A stretch of 33,420 nucleotides of DNA from a bacterium (GTDB taxonomy: Bacteria; Arandabacterota; Arandabacteria; Arandabacterales; Arandabacteraceae): assembly GCA_025774845.1 (NCBI GenBank), contig JALGZP010000027.1, positions 1 to 33,420 of the forward strand, given 5' to 3'. The first letter of the stretch is position 1, and every line of letters begins with the position of its first letter. Positions 1 to 8,432 of the stretch are shown piece after piece. The position numbers and the translations under genes were made by a program. A model generated the notes under the pieces. The model was not told where the DNA came from. It searched no databases and was given only the letters and a program-made list of their open reading frames with translations.

Positions 1-103
1 AGATCCCACAGTCAATCAGTATGTTAAGACCGTCACATTCAAGCAGGTACTTCGACCCTGTCACGTTCTGGGCTGCACCCAGGAACCTTATTGTTGTCGC
101 CAC
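1..103 (-). CDS. MBL-fold metallo-hydrolase (RNA-processing exonuclease type), N-terminal fragment
   Basis: This gene is cut by the left edge, and only the first 34 codons are present. Reading leftward from a GTG at 103, the protein begins V-A-T-T-I-R-F-L-G-A-A and continues with N-V-T-G-S and L-I-D-C-G. This matches the N-terminus of MBL-fold/beta-CASP hydrolases of the YSH1/RNA-processing exonuclease type (typical pattern: F-L-G-A-A-x-x-V-T-G-S, then a D-C-G strand before the metal-binding HxHxDH loop). That loop would lie outside the window, so metal binding cannot be checked. A GGAGGGAG Shine-Dalgarno sequence sits about 7 nt before the GTG. The gene is divergent from the reductase operon at 320, with about 216 nt between them. 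The family call is fairly secure from the N-terminal signature; the substrate is unknown. Confidence 0.72.
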   Translation of the reverse strand, partial: MATTIRFLGAAQNVTGSKYLLECDGLNILIDCGI

Positions 104-319
104 GGATTCACTCCCTCCGGTTGCAATTGATCGATCAAGCAGATTCTAACGCCTTTCAGCCGCTCCTTCCAGCCCCGATCTTTCGGGCCTCCTAATGCTG
201 CTTGACTTGGCACGGTCGTGCTGATAGGCTCTAAAGCCCAAGAGGAGTAGGTGTTGGTTACTCCCGACCTAAAGACGTGTTTCGTGATTGAAGGTTAAGA
301 GACTCCCGGAGGAGGAAAA
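104..319. other. Divergent intergenic region between MBL hydrolase and reductase operon
   Basis: This 216-nt region separates the two divergent starts. It holds a perfect 12-bp palindrome TTGATCGATCAA (127-138), a near-perfect inverted pair CAAGCAGATT (136-145) / AATGCTGCTTG (193-203), a small hairpin CCCGA-TCTT-TCGGG around 175-190, and GGCT-CTAA-AGCC at 227-238. A possible but poor sigma70 promoter is TTGACT (202-207) with TAGGCT (225-230); the -10 matches in only three positions. A strong GGAGGAGG ribosome site precedes the ATG at 320. No ORF is supported here. Confidence 0.4.
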
Positions 320-1564
320 ATGGGTGAGGAAAAGAAGGTCAAAATAAAGAAAATCCAGTCAGGCGGGCTCTTGAAGAAGGTGATGGCCGACTATTTCCAT
401 GACCTGAGTGATGCTTCAAAGGACGGATCGCGGAAGGTCGCCTGGTGTACAAGTGTCGGACCCGCGGAGTTGCTCCTCAGTTTCGGCTTCGCCGTTCACT
501 ATCCTGAAAACCACGGAGCCGTACTCGGATCCACGAGGACGGCCAATGACTATATCCCGGTCGCCAACGCCGTCGGGTATTCACCCGACATATGCTCTTA
601 TCTCACGAGCGATGTCGGTGCCTTCATAAAGCAGGAGACTCCTCTGTCGCGTGCCTACGAATGGTTCGATGGTGTCCCCAAGCCCGATATCCTGGTCTAT
701 AACACAAACCAGTGTCGTGATGTGGAGGATTGGCTCAACTGGTATTCGAGAGAACTCAATGTCCCGTGTATCGGGATAAGTACCTACCGTAACCTGGGCG
801 AGATAAGGGACTATCATCTTGAGGGTATAGCCGGTCAGATAAAGGACCTTGTCCCGACCCTTGAGGAGATATCGGGCAACAAGTTTGACATGGACAAGTT
901 CAAGAGCGTGGTCGCGTGCTCCCGCGACTGCACGTTGATGTGGAAAAAGGTGCTTGAGGCCAATGAGAACTCTCCCGCCCCGATGACCTTCTTTGATGCA
1001 ACCATTCAGATGGGTCCTGCCGTGGTCTTAAGGGGATCCGAGAAGGCGATTGAGTACTACAAGGTGTTGCTCAAGGAACTCGAGGATAAGGTGGCAGCGA
1101 AGGACGGCGCGGTCGAGGATGAGAAGTTCCGGCTTTACTGGGAAGGAATGCCTATCTGGGGGAAACTCAGGAATCTGGCTGAGTTCTTTATCGAACTCAA
1201 GACGGCTGTCGTAGCATCCACATACTGTAACTCCTGGATCTTTGATTCCTTCGATCCTGAAGATCCGTTTACCAGCATGGCGCGTGCCTACTCTGAGATC
1301 TTCATTGCCCGGAACGAGCAGTTCAAACAGAACTACATCGAAGAGATGGTCGCGAAGTACAAGGTGGACGGTATCCTGTTCCATGATGCCAAGACCTGTC
1401 CCAACAATTCGAACAACCGGTACGGGATGCCCGAGCGGCTCGAGAAGAAACTCGGCATCCCAAGTGTGACCATAAACGGCGACCTCAATGACCTCAGGTG
1501 CTACTCGGAGGAACAGGCAAAGACCAATATTGAAGCCTTCGTGGAGCAGATGGAAGGAAAGTAA
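320..1564 (+). CDS. 2-hydroxyacyl-CoA dehydratase / benzoyl-CoA reductase-type subunit (BcrB/BcrC/HgdB superfamily)
   Basis: This 414-aa protein belongs to the 2-hydroxyacyl-CoA dehydratase/benzoyl-CoA reductase superfamily. Diagnostic stretches are VAWCTSVGPAELL (40-52), YSPDICSYLTSDVG (87-100), VYNTNQCRDVEDW (126-138), MGPAVVLRG (231-239), ASTYCNSW (299-306) and FHDAKTCPNNSNNRYGMP (354-371). Family members hold a [4Fe-4S] cluster with about three conserved cysteines; C92, C132 and C360 are the likely ligands here, with further Cys at 43, 150, 200, 204, 303 and 394. Known members use ATP-driven single-electron transfer from a HgdC-type activator to dehydrate 2-hydroxyacyl-CoA or reduce benzoyl-CoA. 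The activator is encoded 19 nt downstream, followed by an acyl-CoA synthetase. The oddity is that only one catalytic-type subunit is present, where dehydratases and class I benzoyl-CoA reductases use two. A homodimer, a double-cubane-cluster-like protein, or a partner encoded elsewhere are alternatives. The start is set by GGAGGAGG 5 nt upstream. Confidence 0.82.
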   Translation: MGEEKKVKIKKIQSGGLLKKVMADYFHDLSDASKDGSRKVAWCTSVGPAELLLSFGFAVHYPENHGAVLGSTRTANDYIPVANAVGYSPDICSYLTSDVGAFIKQETPLSRAYEWFDGVPKPDILVYNTNQCRDVEDWLNWYSRELNVPCIGISTYRNLGEIRDYHLEGIAGQIKDLVPTLEEISGNKFDMDKFKSVVACSRDCTLMWKKVLEANENSPAPMTFFDATIQMGPAVVLRGSEKAIEYYKVLLKELEDKVAAKDGAVEDEKFRLYWEGMPIWGKLRNLAEFFIELKTAVVASTYCNSWIFDSFDPEDPFTSMARAYSEIFIARNEQFKQNYIEEMVAKYKVDGILFHDAKTCPNNSNNRYGMPERLEKKLGIPSVTINGDLNDLRCYSEEQAKTNIEAFVEQMEGK

Positions 1565-1583
1565 CCCGAGAGAACCCTAAGCA

Positions 1584-2372
1584 ATGACTCACTTTGCCGG
1601 AATCGATGTCGGCGCCTGCACGACCAAGGCGATAATAATCAACGAGGAAAAGGAAATCCTCGGTTCCGCGGTTGTGGATTCCGGGGTCGACTTCAAGGGT
1701 GCAGCCGAAAGCGCTTTTGCCGGGGCCAGGCCTGAAGCCGGGTTAGATGCCGGTCCGGATGGTACCGGTATGGCTGCCGTCATATCCACTGGCTACGGGA
1801 GACGGAATGTCCCCTTTGCCAACCTTTCCAGGACTGAGATAAGCTGCCACGCCAGGGGAAGTTTCCACAGTTATCCGCGGGCGCATACCCTCATAGATAT
1901 CGGGGGCCAGGACAATAAGGTCATCCGGGTCGATGTTTCAGGCAAGCGAGTCGGTTTTAAGATGAATCGCAAGTGTGCAGCGGGTACCGGTGCGTTTCTT
2001 GAGGAAATAGCCAACCGGCTTAAGATCCCGATTGAAGACCTCGATGGACTCGCCCGAGAGGGTACGACGGAAATCGAGCTCGGAAGCTACTGTACCGTCT
2101 TTACCGCCACGGAGATCCTGGCAAGAATCAGGGAAGGCGTCAAAGTCGAGGATCTTGTACGGGGTGTGTTCGGTGCTGTTATAAAGCGGGCCACTGAGAT
2201 GGATCCGCTGGCCGGTGACATCGTTATGACCGGGGGTGTTGTGGCCCATAACCCACACCTCGTAGAGATGTTCAGCGCTAAACTGGGTAAGGAAATCTTC
2301 GTGCCGCCGCTTTCCCAGCTTACGGGAGCGCTTGGTGCGGCGCTTTATGCCCTTGAAGGAGAAGGAGGATAA
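1584..2372 (+). CDS. CoA-enzyme activase, BadF/BadG/BcrA/BcrD/HgdC ATPase
   Basis: This is a 262-aa ASKHA-fold ATPase, the usual length of the HgdC type. The phosphate-1 loop is GIDVGACTTKA (6-16); STGYGR, DIGGQDNKVI (105-114) and the phosphate-2/adenosine region MTGGVVAHNP follow. The two cysteines expected to bridge one [4Fe-4S] cluster between the monomers of a homodimer are present: C131 in KCAAGTGAF and C170 in GSYCTVF. Family members couple ATP hydrolysis to low-potential electron transfer into the partner dehydratase or reductase, here most simply the protein encoded just upstream. The stop overlaps the ribosome-binding site of the synthetase gene, whose ATG begins 1 nt later, which suggests translational coupling. 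The start has only a weak purine tract (GAGAGA). Whether it resembles BcrA/BcrD (reductase subunit) or HgdC (separate activator) more closely cannot be decided by eye. Confidence 0.88.
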   Translation: MTHFAGIDVGACTTKAIIINEEKEILGSAVVDSGVDFKGAAESAFAGARPEAGLDAGPDGTGMAAVISTGYGRRNVPFANLSRTEISCHARGSFHSYPRAHTLIDIGGQDNKVIRVDVSGKRVGFKMNRKCAAGTGAFLEEIANRLKIPIEDLDGLAREGTTEIELGSYCTVFTATEILARIREGVKVEDLVRGVFGAVIKRATEMDPLAGDIVMTGGVVAHNPHLVEMFSAKLGKEIFVPPLSQLTGALGAALYALEGEGG

Positions 2373-2373
2373 G

Positions 2374-4452
2374 ATGCTTGATGCCCTGTTCAGACCGAGA
2401 TCTGTTGCGATCATTGGAGCCTCGAATAACCCTCTGAGCATCGGCCACATCGTGATGCAAAACCTTCTTGATCATGACTTCAAGGGCCCGATCTATCCGA
2501 TCAATCCAAAGGCGAAGTACATAAAGAGCCTGCCTGCCTATGCCTCGATCGCGGACGTACCGGACGAGGTCGACCTCGTCAATATCTCGATAAAGAACAC
2601 GCTCGTCCCGTATGTGCTCGAGGACTGCGGCAAAAAGGGTGTTAAGTTCGCGATCGTGCACACGGCCGGCTTCAAGGAGGTCGGGGGAGATGGGATCGCG
2701 CTTGAGAAACAGATAGTTGAGGTTGCCCACAAGTACGGGATGCGTGTCTACGGACCTAACTCGCAGGGCATCCAGAACTCCGATCCCGAGATTTCGGTGT
2801 ATGCCAATTTCACCTTCGTTCCTATGAGTCCTGGAAACATCTCGATAGTCGCGCAGAGTGGTGGGGTGGGGGAGACCCTGAAGCTTCACCTGTATAACAT
2901 CGGGAAGGGTATACGCATGTATTCGAGCTTCGGTAACGAAGCCGATGTCAGCATGAACGAGATCATCGACTACTACGGTCATGATGAAGAGACCAGGGCG
3001 ATCATGGTCCACATCGAAACGCTCAAGGACCCTAAGGGCTTTCTTGAAGTCGCCAGACGCACCACGCCTAAAAAGCCCATACTTGCCCTCAAGGCAGGCA
3101 GGACAGCAGAAGGGATCTCGGCCGTCGCATCCCACACGGGACGGCTGGTCGATCAGGATACGCTGACCGACGCGATTTTCGAAGAGGCAGGAGTACTTCG
3201 CTTTCACTCCCAGGATGACATGATCAAGACGGCCATTGCCTTTTCCGACCAGGCGGTACCCAAAGGTGACAGGGTCGTGGTCGTCACAAACACTGGAGGC
3301 CCCGCGATCATCGCCGTTGATGAATGTATGTCACGCGGGCTCAAACTTGCGAAGTTGGGTGCCAAAACCAAGGAGACACTCAAGAAGCTCGTGTTTGCGG
3401 AGGCCATAGTCTCCAACCCCGTTGATGTGATTGCAACAGCCGGCCCGGAGCAGTACGGCGGCACCGTGGAAGCGCTTCTTAAGGATCCCGGCATCGATTC
3501 GGTGCTGCTTGTTTTCGTGACAGCCCCGTTCGCGGATTGCGAGGGTATTGCCCGGAAACTCAATGCCCTGGGCAAGACCGCGAAGAAACCCATCGTCTGC
3601 CAGGTGATGACCATAGATAAGTGGGCCAATGTCGTCCGGATCATACGGGAGGGTGGTATCCCCGTTTATGATTATGCCGAGACCGCTGCCAGGGTGCTCT
3701 CATCGATGACCCAGTACGGCAAGTTCGTCCAGAGAAAGGCGCCGGTCTATAAGAAGTACAAGTGCGATACCAAGAGGGCAAAGGCGATCGTCAAACAGCA
3801 CCGGGGCAAGGGAAAGTTCCTGCCCCAGGACGATGTATTCGATCTGCTCAAGTGTTACGGCATCCCGGCTGCGAAGACAGTGAGGATCACGAAGAAGGCG
3901 GATCTTAAGAAGGCTGCAAAGAAAGTCGGATTCCCGCTTGTCCTAAAGGTCGATGCCGAGAGCCTGCTTCACAAGTCCGATGTCGGTGGCGTGGCACTCG
4001 ATATCAAGACCGAGCGGGCACTCGTCACCGCCTATGACGGGATGGCCAGGAAGTTCTCCAAGGCCAAGCCTGCGTTCATACTTCAGGAGTACATGAAGGG
4101 TGGCAGGGAAGTGATCATGGGTATCAAGGGTAATGAAGGCCTTGCCCCCACGATGATGTTCGGTCTGGGTGGAGTGTTTGTGGAGATCATGAAGGACGTT
4201 CAGTTCAGACTTGCGCCACTTTCAAATGAAGATGCAATGAGTATGATCAGCTCGATCAAGGGTTTCCCCGTGCTTGAGGGTGTGAGAGGGGAGAGGGCGG
4301 CTGATATTGATAAACTTGCCGAGATCCTGATCCGGCTTTCCATGCTGGGCGCAGACTTTCCCGGGATAGAAGAGATGGATGTGAACCCTGTGCTGGCGTT
4401 TCCGAAGGGTAAGGGTGCAGCCGTCGTAGATGCACGGATCAAGATCGGGTAA
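2374..4452 (+). CDS. ADP-forming acyl-CoA synthetase (acetate-CoA ligase, NDP-forming; fused alpha-beta)
   Basis: This 692-aa protein has the fused architecture of NDP-forming acyl-CoA synthetases. A CoA-binding Rossmann domain comes first (RPRSVAIIGASNNP, 8-20). A succinyl-CoA-ligase-like domain follows, with AQSGGVGE (160-167) and the phospho-histidine motif AVASHTGRL (H254). A C-terminal ATP-grasp domain runs from about 485 to the end (LKVDAESLLHKSDVGGVALDI region and EEMDVNPVLAF near the C-terminus). Such enzymes interconvert acyl-CoA + ADP + Pi with acid + CoA + ATP; anaerobes use them to activate acids or to recover ATP from acyl-CoA. The substrate cannot be read from sequence, but its place behind a reductase/activator pair suggests an aromatic or related acyl-CoA. 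The ATG at 2374 is chosen because GAAGGAGG lies just upstream at the end of the activator gene; an in-frame ATG at 2332 has no such site. GPNSQG replaces the common GPNCxG. Confidence 0.88.
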   Translation: MLDALFRPRSVAIIGASNNPLSIGHIVMQNLLDHDFKGPIYPINPKAKYIKSLPAYASIADVPDEVDLVNISIKNTLVPYVLEDCGKKGVKFAIVHTAGFKEVGGDGIALEKQIVEVAHKYGMRVYGPNSQGIQNSDPEISVYANFTFVPMSPGNISIVAQSGGVGETLKLHLYNIGKGIRMYSSFGNEADVSMNEIIDYYGHDEETRAIMVHIETLKDPKGFLEVARRTTPKKPILALKAGRTAEGISAVASHTGRLVDQDTLTDAIFEEAGVLRFHSQDDMIKTAIAFSDQAVPKGDRVVVVTNTGGPAIIAVDECMSRGLKLAKLGAKTKETLKKLVFAEAIVSNPVDVIATAGPEQYGGTVEALLKDPGIDSVLLVFVTAPFADCEGIARKLNALGKTAKKPIVCQVMTIDKWANVVRIIREGGIPVYDYAETAARVLSSMTQYGKFVQRKAPVYKKYKCDTKRAKAIVKQHRGKGKFLPQDDVFDLLKCYGIPAAKTVRITKKADLKKAAKKVGFPLVLKVDAESLLHKSDVGGVALDIKTERALVTAYDGMARKFSKAKPAFILQEYMKGGREVIMGIKGNEGLAPTMMFGLGGVFVEIMKDVQFRLAPLSNEDAMSMISSIKGFPVLEGVRGERAADIDKLAEILIRLSMLGADFPGIEEMDVNPVLAFPKGKGAAVVDARIKIG

Positions 4453-4470
4453 GCGTAAGCAGAACTGCTA

Positions 4471-6117
4471 TTAGATATAGCCGAGACCTTTGAGACGGTC
4501 TATCACCTCATCGTCCTTGTCGCTATCAGGCTTTTCGACCTCGCTTCGCTCGAATGAGCGCCGCTCATGGTCCTTTCTATCGGAGATGAAATCCTTGGTA
4601 AAGGCCTCACTTATGACCCTGCCGTCAAAGTCCTCACTTGGTGGCAGGTTCTGGATGAACATCATGGTGGGTAGGATATCCTCTATGTCGGCCGTTACTT
4701 TCTTGCCGGCCACGACACCTTTACCTGCGATGAGATACATGCCGTCTATGCGGTGGTCACCCTGTTTCCACGGATAGGGTTCTCCGAAGATCTGTGACCC
4801 CCCTTGGGGGCCGTAGTAGGTTGCGTAGTGGTTCTTTTCGGTAAACTCGTAGATGATATCCGGTGCGTCCTTGGCACCGGACGAGCCGTAAAGATCATCC
4901 GCAAAATGCACCTTCTCGATAAGACGCGTCCCGTCGGCGACCGTTATGCCAAGAAGCTCCTGCTTGATTTCTTCTCTGAGATTCTCAAACTCTTCACCCG
5001 GTTCGACGATTCCGTACTGGTCTCTGCCCTTGAGGTTTATCCTGATGCTGTCGGTCGAATAGACATACGCCTTGGTCCGGCTCCAGTCGATATCGGATGT
5101 ACCGGCGAACATCAGCTTCTTTGCCAGCGTCTTCTTTGAACGCTCAAGCGACCGGGCCAGGATCTTGTTGATCCTGAGACCTTTCGCGATCTTCTTGGCA
5201 AGCCTCACTGCCATGGGCCTGTTTCCCTTCCTGGCCAGATAGCCCATCTTCTCAAGCCAGACATCGAGATGGAAATTGCCCGAGTACTTGCCGAAGCCAT
5301 GATCCGAGCAGACAACGAGCAGGGCCTCGTCCTTGATCCTCGAATAGACCCTCCCGAGCACCGCATCAAGATACCGGTAGTGGTCATAGATGCTCTTACG
5401 GATTTCGGGATGAGCGTGTTCATCCTCAAAAAGATCCCAGAAGTAGTGCTGAATCCTGTCCATGCTCACCATGGTGACCATGAAGAGGTCCCACTCCCTG
5501 GAATCGAGCAGGTGGAAAACCGCCTTCTCCCGCTCTTCACTTACATGCTTCAGGTCATCCAGGAATGCGACCGCACCGTTGCCGAGGTAGGCCGTAATCT
5601 TCTGGACGAAATCCGCTGCCTGCTCCCGACCGAACCCGATATCAATCTTGTAGTCGATGTTGTGCTCACGGAGTTCACTCATCAGGTCTTCCGGGAAGTA
5701 GAACCTGCTTTCCTTTGAGGGAGTCATCATCCCGGTTATCACCGTACCGTCCTTCGGATGAGGCGGGTAGGTCATCGGCATATTGACGGAGATCACACGC
5801 TTGTCGATCTGGTTATAGATATCGAAGACCAGGGGGGCCTTGATCTGTGAGCGGTCTGTGAGGCGGATAAGTATAACGCCGTCCCTGTTCTCCATACTAT
5901 GACATCCGAATATGCCGTGCTTAAAGGGTCTGACTCCTGTGAGCACGCTGGACCAGGCTACAGGCGTGGAATAGGGGATGGTTGAGCGGAGAACCCCCCT
6001 TGTGCCCCCGGCCGAGAGTGCTGCCAGGTTGGGCATTACGCCCTCTGCGATGAGCTTATCCAGCACTCGCCACGTGGCGCCATCAAGACCCAGCAAAAAG
6101 ACTTTAGGTGGTGTCAT
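4471..6117 (-). CDS. Alkaline-phosphatase-superfamily phosphodiesterase/nucleotide-pyrophosphatase-like protein
   Basis: This 548-aa protein has the metal-site layout of the alkaline phosphatase superfamily (type I phosphodiesterase/nucleotide pyrophosphatase, Pfam Phosphodiest). LLGLDGATW (8-16) gives a metal-binding Asp, YSTPVAWSSVLTG (49-61) the probable nucleophile Thr51, VSMDRIQHYFWD further Asp/His ligands, CSDHGFG the Asp-His pair, and QGDHRIDGMYLIAG a late His. The C-terminus ends in RLKGLGYI, a tail common in bacterial members of this group. No signal peptide or membrane helix is visible, so it is probably cytoplasmic. It is the last gene of a minus-strand operon with a glycosyltransferase and a methyltransferase, which suggests a glycan or lipid headgroup substrate; that is inference. 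The ATG at 6117 is preceded by GAGAGAAG; an upstream in-frame TTG at 6138 lacks a convincing ribosome site. It converges with the synthetase gene across 18 nt with no clear terminator. Confidence 0.82.
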   Translation of the reverse strand: MTPPKVFLLGLDGATWRVLDKLIAEGVMPNLAALSAGGTRGVLRSTIPYSTPVAWSSVLTGVRPFKHGIFGCHSMENRDGVILIRLTDRSQIKAPLVFDIYNQIDKRVISVNMPMTYPPHPKDGTVITGMMTPSKESRFYFPEDLMSELREHNIDYKIDIGFGREQAADFVQKITAYLGNGAVAFLDDLKHVSEEREKAVFHLLDSREWDLFMVTMVSMDRIQHYFWDLFEDEHAHPEIRKSIYDHYRYLDAVLGRVYSRIKDEALLVVCSDHGFGKYSGNFHLDVWLEKMGYLARKGNRPMAVRLAKKIAKGLRINKILARSLERSKKTLAKKLMFAGTSDIDWSRTKAYVYSTDSIRINLKGRDQYGIVEPGEEFENLREEIKQELLGITVADGTRLIEKVHFADDLYGSSGAKDAPDIIYEFTEKNHYATYYGPQGGSQIFGEPYPWKQGDHRIDGMYLIAGKGVVAGKKVTADIEDILPTMMFIQNLPPSEDFDGRVISEAFTKDFISDRKDHERRSFERSEVEKPDSDKDDEVIDRLKGLGYI

Positions 6118-6183
6118 ATCGGTCTTCTCTCGATTCAACCCTATATTCTAACACAAACCGGTCCGGGGCGAAAGTAACGAGAG

Positions 6184-7374
6184 CTACGCCGTAACACTCT
6201 TAGAAGCTATATCGGCAAACAACGCCTCGTACTTCTTGATCACTGTAGAGATATCGTGGTTTTCCTTAAAGTAGGCCCGGCAGTTTGCGTAGAGCTGGTC
6301 CATACGTTCACCGGAAAGCGACTTTATAAACTCCGTTGCCTGAGCAAGATCCCCGTGACAGCAATGGCCGATATCGAGGCTATCGAGTATGCCGTCCGGG
6401 TTGACATTGAGACCCACCACGGGTGTCCCACCCATAAGGGCCTGTACGAATGAGTTGGGAAACCCTTCGTGAGTGGAGGTATTGACCAGGCACTTTGCGC
6501 GATTGTAGGTCTCCTGTATCTTCCTCGGGTCAACGTAATCTATCACCTCAAGATTACTCATACCCCCGGCCTCACGGACTATCTCATCCTTGATTGCACC
6601 CTTACCGGGAAAGACCATCAGGAAGCGTTCCTCGGGGAGCGACAGGGCTAGTTCTACGAATTTCATCGGCTGCTTGAGCGGGATGCCCCTCCCGACCCAG
6701 AGCACGATATCTTTCCGACGGACGATATCAGCTGGAGTGGGTATGTCCCACAAGGCATTCTTGATTTCCACGGTTGTCTTGCCCCGCTCTGATTCAAGCA
6801 GGTGCCGCTGGGCCGCATTCTGTGCCACTACGAAGTCCGTGTGCTTGAGCCCGAAATCGAACATACGATAGAAAAAGTCGGATTTCTTATCCTTGGGTAA
6901 CTCAAGATCCAGGTCGCTTGCAATCCGGTAGACCGTTGGTTTTCGTAAGAGGAACTTCCTTACAAGAACGACGTATCCCCAGAGTTCGCTGTGTGCCTCT
7001 GAGAAAAACACATCGGAGCGGTCATTGAGCAGTGTCCAGAAACAAAGAATCCGCCGGATAATCTTATGGTGCCACCTGGGATACACGTCCGGCTCCCAGA
7101 AGGGAAACTTCCGCAGGGTGAGATTGTCGGTGATCCGTATCGTGTCTGCCTGGCCGTAATCACCCGTATAGAAGGTTATCGAGAAATCCTTGTTCTTTGC
7201 GAGCTCCGTAGCGATAACATAGAAATCCATCTCTGCACCGCCCACCTCGCTCTCAAAGGCGCTACTGTCCTCGAGAAAAAGTGGATAGGCCTTGTGCATA
7301 TAGAAAGAGATGGTAATAGGTGCTTTCACGCAAAGGAGTTTAGTCTGGAACTCAGCCTGGGTCAAGTGCTTCAT
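6184..7374 (-). CDS. Glycosyltransferase family 4 (GT-B) protein
   Basis: This 396-aa protein shows the two-lobed GT-B layout of family 4 glycosyltransferases. The N-terminal lobe has a glycine-rich acceptor-side motif ESEVGGAEMD (41-50). The C-terminal lobe opens with VLWVGRGIPLKQP (224-236) and carries the nucleotide-sugar motif THEGFPNSFVQALMGGTPVV (301-320). In retaining GT4 enzymes the E-x7-E motif binds the donor; here E303 is followed eight residues later by Q311, so the second Glu is Gln. This variant occurs in natural EGFPN-type GT4 proteins and need not inactivate the enzyme. No signal peptide is seen. It lies between a methyltransferase gene (41-nt gap) and the phosphatase-superfamily gene (66-nt gap), which suggests assembly or decoration of a glycan. 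The start ATG has a weak ribosome site, so the N-terminus is uncertain (a GTG 45 nt inside is possible). Donor and acceptor are unknown. Confidence 0.82.
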   Translation of the reverse strand: MKHLTQAEFQTKLLCVKAPITISFYMHKAYPLFLEDSSAFESEVGGAEMDFYVIATELAKNKDFSITFYTGDYGQADTIRITDNLTLRKFPFWEPDVYPRWHHKIIRRILCFWTLLNDRSDVFFSEAHSELWGYVVLVRKFLLRKPTVYRIASDLDLELPKDKKSDFFYRMFDFGLKHTDFVVAQNAAQRHLLESERGKTTVEIKNALWDIPTPADIVRRKDIVLWVGRGIPLKQPMKFVELALSLPEERFLMVFPGKGAIKDEIVREAGGMSNLEVIDYVDPRKIQETYNRAKCLVNTSTHEGFPNSFVQALMGGTPVVGLNVNPDGILDSLDIGHCCHGDLAQATEFIKSLSGERMDQLYANCRAYFKENHDISTVIKKYEALFADIASKSVTA

Positions 7375-7415
7375 CGTACCTGGGGCCGGATCAAAGCTAC
7401 TTTCAGATAGACTGG

Positions 7416-8432
7416 CTACACTTTCGTAGCGACTATCCTGTAGCCACGCGCATACTTGAGAGTGTACTTCGTGAGTGCTTTAAGGACATGGTTCGCAAAC
7501 CTTATTGCAGGATTACCACCGGCACCGCCGAAATATGAGTAGACCTGAGTCTTAAATCCAAATACTTCGATTCTTCCGGCGAGCTCCCGCGGATGGTGAA
7601 ACCGTTCGAGCACGGCGCCAATGCCGGGATGCACCGGGCACTCGTCGCCGGCAAACGTCTGGTCGGGTATTACTCCCTGCTCCTCCTTCGCCCTGCAGGC
7701 TTCCAGGATCTCATCCCTTGTCATACCCGAGGTTCCCCTCGCGACTGCCGCGACATCTTGTTCACTCCACTCGGGATACGCCTCCCGGATCATGCCCTTT
7801 CGTATGTCCTCGTACGCCTCTACTATGATGTGAGGACCGATCCTTCCCGTCGGACCCTGCTCAAATCTTCTCCAGAGCTCCTTGCACTCTGTCACGATTC
7901 TCGGATTAGCACCGTTATTGCCGTCTGAGATCAGGAGAACGCCACCGGGCCTGAGGATTCTCGCGCATTCCTCAAAGAACAGGTCCGGCTCCCGGTAGTG
8001 GGAGATTGCCTCAACCGAGAGGATCAGATCAAACTTGTCATCATCATAGTCACTTCGCATTGCGTTTCCAACGATGGGGAAGACCGGGAGTTCCGTGCCC
8101 CCTGCTTTGAGATTGCTCAGGCACTCCTTGAATACACCCATCCTGTCTTCCATTATGTCGATCCCGTGTGCTTCCTTTGCACCGAGAGTTGCGAGAAGCA
8201 TACACATCATGCCGTAGCCGCATCCTGCATCGAGGACGACCATGCCATCGATCGACTTTGTGGTCAGATTGAGGAGATCAACAACACCGCGCACGTATTC
8301 GACGGTCTGATCTTGCTCTTCGAGCGGTCCATAGTACCGCCGGAGCGCATCCCTTGAGGATATTCCCTCGTCCTCGCTGAATATCCGGGTGACAACAGTC
8401 CTGAATCGCGCAATGTTCTTCTGATTCAACAT
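7416..8432 (-). CDS. Class I SAM-dependent methyltransferase
   Basis: This 338-aa protein has a central Rossmann methyltransferase domain. Motif I is VVLDAGCGYG (65-74), followed by an acidic ribose-binding strand (GIDIMEDR), FDLILSVEAISHY (motif IV/post-II) and ECARILRPGGVLLISDGNN (motif V-VI). The C-terminal part (about 200-338) is longer than in minimal members, resembles no domain I recognise, and ends in a basic segment. The start ATG at 8432 shares its A with the TGA stop of the Nramp-like gene (TGATG), with a GGTGA purine tract just before, so translation is probably coupled; a longer reading with an earlier start would run back through that gene and is unlikely. Its neighbours (glycosyltransferase, phosphatase-superfamily enzyme) suggest a small-molecule, lipid or glycan substrate, but nothing in the sequence fixes it. 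Confidence 0.85.
   Translation of the reverse strand: MLNQKNIARFRTVVTRIFSEDEGISSRDALRRYYGPLEEQDQTVEYVRGVVDLLNLTTKSIDGMVVLDAGCGYGMMCMLLATLGAKEAHGIDIMEDRMGVFKECLSNLKAGGTELPVFPIVGNAMRSDYDDDKFDLILSVEAISHYREPDLFFEECARILRPGGVLLISDGNNGANPRIVTECKELWRRFEQGPTGRIGPHIIVEAYEDIRKGMIREAYPEWSEQDVAAVARGTSGMTRDEILEACRAKEEQGVIPDQTFAGDECPVHPGIGAVLERFHHPRELAGRIEVFGFKTQVYSYFGGAGGNPAIRFANHVLKALTKYTLKYARGYRIVATKV

Noticed and set aside
2320..3207. 295-codon minus-strand frame
   Set aside because: Antisense to the acyl-CoA synthetase; no motifs.
6118..6138. Longer N-terminus of the phosphatase-superfamily protein from TTG 6138
   Set aside because: Only a poorly spaced purine run precedes the TTG, whereas the ATG at 6117 has GAGAGAAG upstream and begins right at the domain.
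6184..7374. Glycosyltransferase as a broken gene because of Gln in E-x7-E
   Set aside because: EGFPN-x-F-x-Q variants are common in intact GT4 proteins, and the frame is full length.
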